Below, in pieces: positions 59,543 through 64,000 of a DNA stretch of 64,000 bases. Numbering within the stretch: the first letter of the stretch is position 1; every line of letters begins with the position of its first letter. Below the pieces are notes generated by a model, which was not told the DNA's origin, did not search any database, and worked only from the letters and a program-made list of their open reading frames with translations. The DNA lies in assembly GCA_905187815.1 (NCBI GenBank), contig CAJJJM010000004.1:83598-147597 (forward strand). The letters run 5' to 3'. The DNA is from an uncultured Methanomassiliicoccaceae archaeon. GTDB lineage: Archaea; Thermoplasmatota; Thermoplasmata; Methanomassiliicoccales; Methanomethylophilaceae. The translations under genes and the position numbers were made by a program.

Positions 59543-61318
59543 ATGAACGGCAGGTATTTGGTTATCGATTTGGTGGATGGAGGTCACGGTCACAGGACGG
59601 TCGTCCTGCAGGGCGACCTCGATTCATCCACCGCGGGGGAGTTCGACGACAGGGTATCACAGGGGTGTCCAGCCTGGAAGGGCGACGCCGTGGTCGTGGA
59701 CCTGAGCGGTCTGGAATACATATCGAGCGCCGGGGTCAGGTCTCTGCTGCGTCTGGAAAGGATGCTGGAGGCTGGAACCCTCCATCTAGAGGGGGCAACG
59801 GGGATCGTCAGGGACGTCCTCGAGACCACGGGCATCCTGCAGCCGGAGGATCCCTGGTCGGGCGGATCCGAGGAGGAGGTCCCAGACAGGGCGTCCATGG
59901 TGGAGGTCGCCGACCTTAAGGTCGTGGCGGACCCGGAGCGCATCCCGGAGATACTGGACTTCATAGGGGACATGGCATCCAGCTACGGCCTCTCGCAGGA
60001 GGATTCCCCGCACCTAAGGCTGGCGATGGAGGAGATCCTCACCAGCGTGTTCTCCTACGGGTACGGGAACGACCGCATCCATTCCGCGGATGTGGTCATA
60101 GCCGTCGGAGACGGGGTGATCAGGGTGTCCGTCAGGGACAAGGGCCTCCCGTACGACTACAAGACGCTGCTGAAGTCAAGGTCGGCCGACAGCGCCAACA
60201 TCCTCACGCACATGCGTCACGGCCCCCTGATGATGAATCTGGGCAAGGATGGGCGGGAGCAGATCGTGTGGTTCCGTCTCCCCGAGGTGACGAGCGAAGG
60301 TCCCTGCTCCCCTGGGGGCCTGCCGCCGGTCGACTTCGACTCCATAACGATCCATCCGATGAGGCCGGAGGAGGGCATCCAGGTGGCCCAGTGCCTGTAC
60401 GACGAGTTCGGATACACGTACATCAATGACATCGTGTACTATCCCGACAGGTTCGCCGAGGAGGTCGCGTCGAAGCGCATGCTGTCCTACACCGCCGTCG
60501 CCCCTTCGGGGGAGGTGGCCGGACATCTGACTCTGATCAAGACGTCGCTTCTCCCGGGGACCGCGGAGCTGGCCATGGGCGTCGTCCGCAAGAGGTACAG
60601 GAAAGGCTCCCTGATGACGCGCCTCACGGAGGCGGTCATGGGGGCCGCCGGTGACGACGGGCTGACCTCGGTCTACGCCCAGCCGGTCGGGTTCCATCCC
60701 TACACCCAGAGGATCTGCGTCTCCGACGGCATGATGCCATGCGCGGTGAACATCAACTACGCCGGGTCGGACATGGCCATGTCATACTACACGGACCGCC
60801 GCAGGCAGCATGTGTTCATGGCGGTGAAGATGCTGTCCGACGTCCGCAGGACCGTGCACTGCCCGCCGGATTCAAGGGACGTCGTGGACTTCGTCATCAG
60901 CGGATGCGGTCTCGACAGGGTCTTCGCAGATCCCGTAGAACCGATGGAAGGGAGCCTGACATCGATCGATGTGGAGATCCATGAGTCAACAGCTTCGGCG
61001 ACCGTGTTCGTGCGCAGGGTGGGCGGCGATGTGGATCCCGCTCTGCGCCGCGCCAACAGGTCGGTGAAGGAGTCCAGAAGCGAGGTGGCGTTCATCTACA
61101 TCAATCTGCAGGATCCGGGCGCGTCCGCCGCGTATGATTCCGCCATATCTCTCGGTTATTTCGTCGTCGGGATGTTCCCTGGGACATCCCGCAACGACTG
61201 GCTCATCATGCACAACACGTTCATCGGCGGGATCGACTACGGCAGCTTCACAGCGGAGGGACCCTTCGCGGAGCTGCTGGATCTCGTCCGCGCCCATGAT
61301 CCGGAGGGATGCCTGTGA
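59543..61318 (+). CDS. STAS-HATPase-GNAT fusion protein
   Basis: The 591-residue protein fuses three modules. Residues about 1-105 are a STAS domain with DLSGLEYISSAGVRSLL; S61/S62 is the usual phosphorylation site of anti-anti-sigma factors. Residues about 122-255 are an HATPase of the RsbW/SpoIIAB type with AMEEILTSVFSYGY and RDKGLPYDY; the Asn that normally binds magnesium in the N-box is replaced by serine 158. Residues about 269-410 are a GNAT domain with VVRKRYRKGSL, and the rest (about 420-591) resembles a second GNAT fold. In bacteria these parts control sigma factors, which archaea lack. LuxE and LuxC genes follow in the same operon. Confidence 0.85.
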   Translation: MNGRYLVIDLVDGGHGHRTVVLQGDLDSSTAGEFDDRVSQGCPAWKGDAVVVDLSGLEYISSAGVRSLLRLERMLEAGTLHLEGATGIVRDVLETTGILQPEDPWSGGSEEEVPDRASMVEVADLKVVADPERIPEILDFIGDMASSYGLSQEDSPHLRLAMEEILTSVFSYGYGNDRIHSADVVIAVGDGVIRVSVRDKGLPYDYKTLLKSRSADSANILTHMRHGPLMMNLGKDGREQIVWFRLPEVTSEGPCSPGGLPPVDFDSITIHPMRPEEGIQVAQCLYDEFGYTYINDIVYYPDRFAEEVASKRMLSYTAVAPSGEVAGHLTLIKTSLLPGTAELAMGVVRKRYRKGSLMTRLTEAVMGAAGDDGLTSVYAQPVGFHPYTQRICVSDGMMPCAVNINYAGSDMAMSYYTDRRRQHVFMAVKMLSDVRRTVHCPPDSRDVVDFVISGCGLDRVFADPVEPMEGSLTSIDVEIHESTASATVFVRRVGGDVDPALRRANRSVKESRSEVAFIYINLQDPGASAAYDSAISLGYFVVGMFPGTSRNDWLIMHNTFIGGIDYGSFTAEGPFAELLDLVRAHDPEGCL

Positions 61319-62484
61319 CCGACATGCACATCAGGGGCCTCCACGACCAGGACGTCGTTCCGGAGGGCATGCCCGCGACCGGAAGGCTGTGGGCCTCGGA
61401 GGACCCATACGATCTGGAGGGCACCGAGGAGACCTTCCTCGAGGCCGTGAGGGAGAACCTCAGGCACCACGAGTCGTGCCCGTTCTACGCCGACTGGCTC
61501 TCACGCAACGGGATCTCCCCGGAGGACATCCGGACGATGGAGGACATCGCCCGCATACCGCCGATCCCGGCGGACTTCTACAAGACGCATGTGGTGAAGA
61601 CCTCCCCGGACGAGGACATCGTTCTCACCCTGACGTCGTCGGGCACATCAGGGCAGAAGAGCCAGATGTTCTTCGACGAATGGTCCATATTCGCATCCGA
61701 CAAGTCGGCCGACGTCCAGATGGGGTACTACGGGCGCATCACGGACGGGCCCGTGAACTTCCTCATGTACTCCTACGAGCCCGCGGAGGGCGTCAACGTC
61801 GGCACCCTCAGGACGCGTCAGATGATGCGCAGGTACGGGAGGGAGAACGAGCTCGTCTACGCCCTCAGATGGACCGGTTCCGGTCATGAGTTCGACATGT
61901 TCGGATGCATCGAGGCGCTGCGGAGGTTCGAGGAGCAGGGTCTTCCCGTCTACATCCTCGGGTTCCCGGCCTTCCTGTACTTCACGCTGGAGAAGATGGA
62001 GGCCATGGGCCTTTCGAAGCTCAGGCTGAACCCGTCCTCGTTCGTCTCCATGGGAGGGGGATGGAAGGGGTTCGCGGACCGGCAGGTCTCGGCGGAGGAG
62101 TTCCGCCGCTACGCGTCCGATAGGCTGGGTCTCCCTGACAGGTGCTTCCATGAGACGTACGGCGCCGTGGAGCACGGCGTGGCCTATGTGGACTGCGACG
62201 AGCACCACTTCCACGTCCCGGTCTACGACAGGGTGATAATCCGCGACCCCGAGACGCTGGAGCCGGTGGGGTACGGCAGGAAGGGCATACTGAACTTCGT
62301 GTCTCCGATGAACACCGCAGTCCCTGTCACTAGTCTCATGATGGGGGACTTCGCGGTGATGCATCCCCCGGGCAGCTGCAGGTGCGGGAACCCGGCGCCG
62401 TGGATAGAGATCGTCGGGCGTGCAGGTGTGAAGGCGAACAGGAGCTGCGCCATCGCGGCTGCCGAGCTCCTGAGGAGGCGGTGA
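61315..62484 (+). CDS. LuxE-type acyl-protein synthetase (AMP-forming)
   Basis: The 389-residue adenylate-forming enzyme of the LuxE/PaaK family has the ATP loop LTSSGTSGQKS (about residue 105), YGAVEHG and FVSMGGGWKG. LuxE activates fatty acid to acyl-AMP and loads it on an enzyme cysteine for LuxC. The start is the GTG at 61315, whose bases overlap the stop of the upstream gene (GTGA), 7 bases after GGAGG; ATG at 61309 and 61324 are alternatives. Confidence 0.87.
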   Translation: MTDMHIRGLHDQDVVPEGMPATGRLWASEDPYDLEGTEETFLEAVRENLRHHESCPFYADWLSRNGISPEDIRTMEDIARIPPIPADFYKTHVVKTSPDEDIVLTLTSSGTSGQKSQMFFDEWSIFASDKSADVQMGYYGRITDGPVNFLMYSYEPAEGVNVGTLRTRQMMRRYGRENELVYALRWTGSGHEFDMFGCIEALRRFEEQGLPVYILGFPAFLYFTLEKMEAMGLSKLRLNPSSFVSMGGGWKGFADRQVSAEEFRRYASDRLGLPDRCFHETYGAVEHGVAYVDCDEHHFHVPVYDRVIIRDPETLEPVGYGRKGILNFVSPMNTAVPVTSLMMGDFAVMHPPGSCRCGNPAPWIEIVGRAGVKANRSCAIAAAELLRRR

Positions 62485-62485
62485 C

Positions 62486-64000
62486 ATGAGACAGCTGTGG
62501 AAGGGGTCGCAGGTCGATTCCATCGAGGGTCTGTGGGACTCCATCGAAGAGGAGATAGGATCGGCTCTGGGCAGGAGGCTCAGGACGTCGGACGTCCTGG
62601 ATGCGTGCGAGCGCGTCAGCGAGAAGATACTGTCGGGAGACACGGGCCGCTACGAATCCGCCCTGAGGGAGGACGGGTGCCTCGACCCCCGGCCGACACT
62701 GAGCGCGCTGGCCACGAACCTGTCGCGCAGGGCGCTGACAAGGAAGCTGGTTGCAGAGCTGGGAACCGAGGATCCGATGGACCTGTCGAGGCCCGTCCTC
62801 ACTGAGCAGTGCTACGAGGCATGGAGGCCCGTGGGCGTGATAGTGCACATAACGGCGGGGAACTCCCCGATAGTCGCTCCCATGGCGACGGTGGAGGGCC
62901 TTCTGACCGGCAACATCAACATAGTGAAATGCGCCAGCAACATGGGCGCGTTCGCCTCGGAGCTGCTGGGGGACCTGTGCGAAGGGACCCCGCTGGCGGA
63001 TTACGTGTATCTCCTGAGGGTGTCGTCCAAGGACACCGGGATGATGAGGTCGATGCTCGAGCTGGCCGACTGCGTCAGCGTATGGGGCGGCGAGGAGGCC
63101 ACCAAGGCGGTGAGGGAGATGACGCCCCAGGGCACGAGGTTCGTATCCTGGGGGCACAGGATCAGCTTCGCGTACCTGGTCCCGGACAGCATCAGCCCCG
63201 AGACCATGGACCGGCTGGCAGCCAGCGTATGCAGGAACGAGCAGCAGTCCTGCTCAAGCCCCCAGTGCGTCCTGGTGGACACGGACGATCCCGGGGAGGT
63301 GCGCAGAGCCGCAGGGATGCTGGCCGAGGCGCTGGAGAGGGTCGGTCCGAGGTTCCCGCGCACCATGCCGGACGACGCCCAGGCGGCGGAGATCGCCACA
63401 GTCGTCCGCGTCCACATGTGCGACACCTACTTCATCGGAGGGGAGACCATAGGCGGACCCGGCGATCCGTTCAGGATTCTGGTCTGCGACAGCACCAAGT
63501 TCATGCCGTCGCCGCTCTTCCGCACGGTGTGGATGTCCCCGCTGAGGAGGAGCGATCTGGTCCGCACGCTGCGCGGAATGAGGGGATATCTGCAGACGGC
63601 CGGACTGGGATGCGGCATGGACGACCTGGCTGAGCTCTCGGACATGCTTTATTCCGCGGGTGTCGACAGGGTAACCCCGCTTGACTCGATGAGCGCCAGC
63701 TACTCGGGGGAGCCCCATGACGGCGGATACGCCCTGCCGAGGTTCATGAGGAGGGTCTCGCTGAGGACGGACATGCCGATGCACGGGATCATCTCGATTT
63801 CGCAGATGGTCGAGCGGCCGCAGGGCAAGGTCGCGGGACGCATACAGGGGAAATCGGACTACCCCCCGGTCCCCGATGAAGGCACCAGGGTGCTGATGAA
63901 GAGCGGTGGGACGACGGGGGAGCCCGTGTACTGCAGCTACACTCAGAGGGACTTCGACAACTACATCGTCAGGCCCGCCGTCAAGTCGCTGATCGCCGCC
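62486..64000 (+). CDS. LuxC-type acyl-CoA/acyl-protein reductase fused to a second acyl-activating domain, 3' partial
   Basis: The frame is open for 505 codons to the window edge, so the 3' end is missing. Residues about 1-450 match LuxC (acyl-CoA reductase): VIVHITAGNSPIVAPM, KCASNMGAFASE, and the active-site cysteine in NEQQSCSSPQCVLVD. From about residue 470 a new domain begins with RVLMKSGGTTGEPVYCS, the AMP-forming loop of LuxE/PaaK enzymes. LuxC reduces an activated acyl group to the aldehyde with NADPH. The start is the ATG at 62486, 1 base after the LuxE stop, with GAGGAGG upstream. Confidence 0.85.
   Translation, partial: MRQLWKGSQVDSIEGLWDSIEEEIGSALGRRLRTSDVLDACERVSEKILSGDTGRYESALREDGCLDPRPTLSALATNLSRRALTRKLVAELGTEDPMDLSRPVLTEQCYEAWRPVGVIVHITAGNSPIVAPMATVEGLLTGNINIVKCASNMGAFASELLGDLCEGTPLADYVYLLRVSSKDTGMMRSMLELADCVSVWGGEEATKAVREMTPQGTRFVSWGHRISFAYLVPDSISPETMDRLAASVCRNEQQSCSSPQCVLVDTDDPGEVRRAAGMLAEALERVGPRFPRTMPDDAQAAEIATVVRVHMCDTYFIGGETIGGPGDPFRILVCDSTKFMPSPLFRTVWMSPLRRSDLVRTLRGMRGYLQTAGLGCGMDDLAELSDMLYSAGVDRVTPLDSMSASYSGEPHDGGYALPRFMRRVSLRTDMPMHGIISISQMVERPQGKVAGRIQGKSDYPPVPDEGTRVLMKSGGTTGEPVYCSYTQRDFDNYIVRPAVKSLIAA

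Noticed and set aside
59543..64000. LuxE and LuxC as evidence for bioluminescence
   Set aside because: No luxAB luciferase genes are present. LuxC/LuxE homologues occur in many non-luminous bacteria.

Overview
The window comes from a GC-rich, pyrrolysine-using methanogenic archaeon, almost certainly order Methanomassiliicoccales (Thermoplasmatota). The evidence is three methanogenesis-marker genes, the YcaO protein that thioamidates methyl-coenzyme M reductase, and monomethylamine methyltransferase mtmB read through an in-frame TAG at codon 202. It also has tRNA-Pyl(CUA), a short pyrrolysyl-tRNA synthetase without the N-terminal tRNA-binding domain, pylBCD, archaeal HMG-CoA synthase/thiolase/DUF35, archaeal LonB, Hel308, KEOPS Cgi121 and an archaeal RNase P RNA. 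Nearly every gene ends in TGA, two end in TAA, and none of the terminators I read is TAG.

Layout. 1-2.9 kb: the MCR-activation marker genes 15 (partial), 17 and 7, and a DUF123 gene. 2.9-5.7 kb: a highly expressed-looking tandem GlcD-type flavoprotein. 6-8.2 kb (minus): a HAD phosphatase, ycaO and rnpB. 8.2-11.7 kb: a decayed PAPS-reductase-like gene, small stress/metal proteins, a CDGSH protein and a stomatin/NfeD pair. 11.9-21.5 kb: an MFS transporter, then amt-glnK-mtmC-mtmB, then tRNA-Pyl-pylSBCD, then a ferredoxin. The amt and pyl promoters share the same 18-bp palindrome. 21.6-33.8 kb (mostly minus): ABC-F, a HipA-like kinase, YigZ, a PutP-type symporter, a regulator plus two-subunit ABC exporter, Fic, and a second regulator of the same family. 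34-43.5 kb: small winged-helix proteins, PAP2, DUF1638, dapB, a CMD protein, an IMPase with a repeat-dependent C-terminus, two-domain PPK2, a frameshifted HTH regulator, and the mevalonate-entry genes, whose thiolase lacks its catalytic cysteine. 43.6-44.1 kb: no protein gene, but a dense series of hairpins with promoter and terminator signals (candidate ncRNA). 44-59.4 kb: bacterial-type SbcCD, Cgi121, thrB-thrC, Hel308, an inactive-looking transglutaminase-like membrane protein, LonB, and nadM-pncC-thiF. 59.5-64 kb: a new promoter drives a fused STAS-HATPase-GNAT protein, then LuxE-type and LuxC-type fatty-acyl activation/reduction genes that run off the window.

How the genes fit together. 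Monomethylamine or ammonium can enter through Amt under GlnK control. MtmB moves the methyl group to MtmC and releases ammonium, and the pyl genes supply the residue MtmB needs. The marker genes and YcaO maintain the terminal enzyme, MCR. The most unusual locus is the STAS-HATPase-GNAT/LuxE/LuxC operon: an acyl-to-aldehyde module with a partner-switching-type regulator, in an organism type that has no sigma factors.
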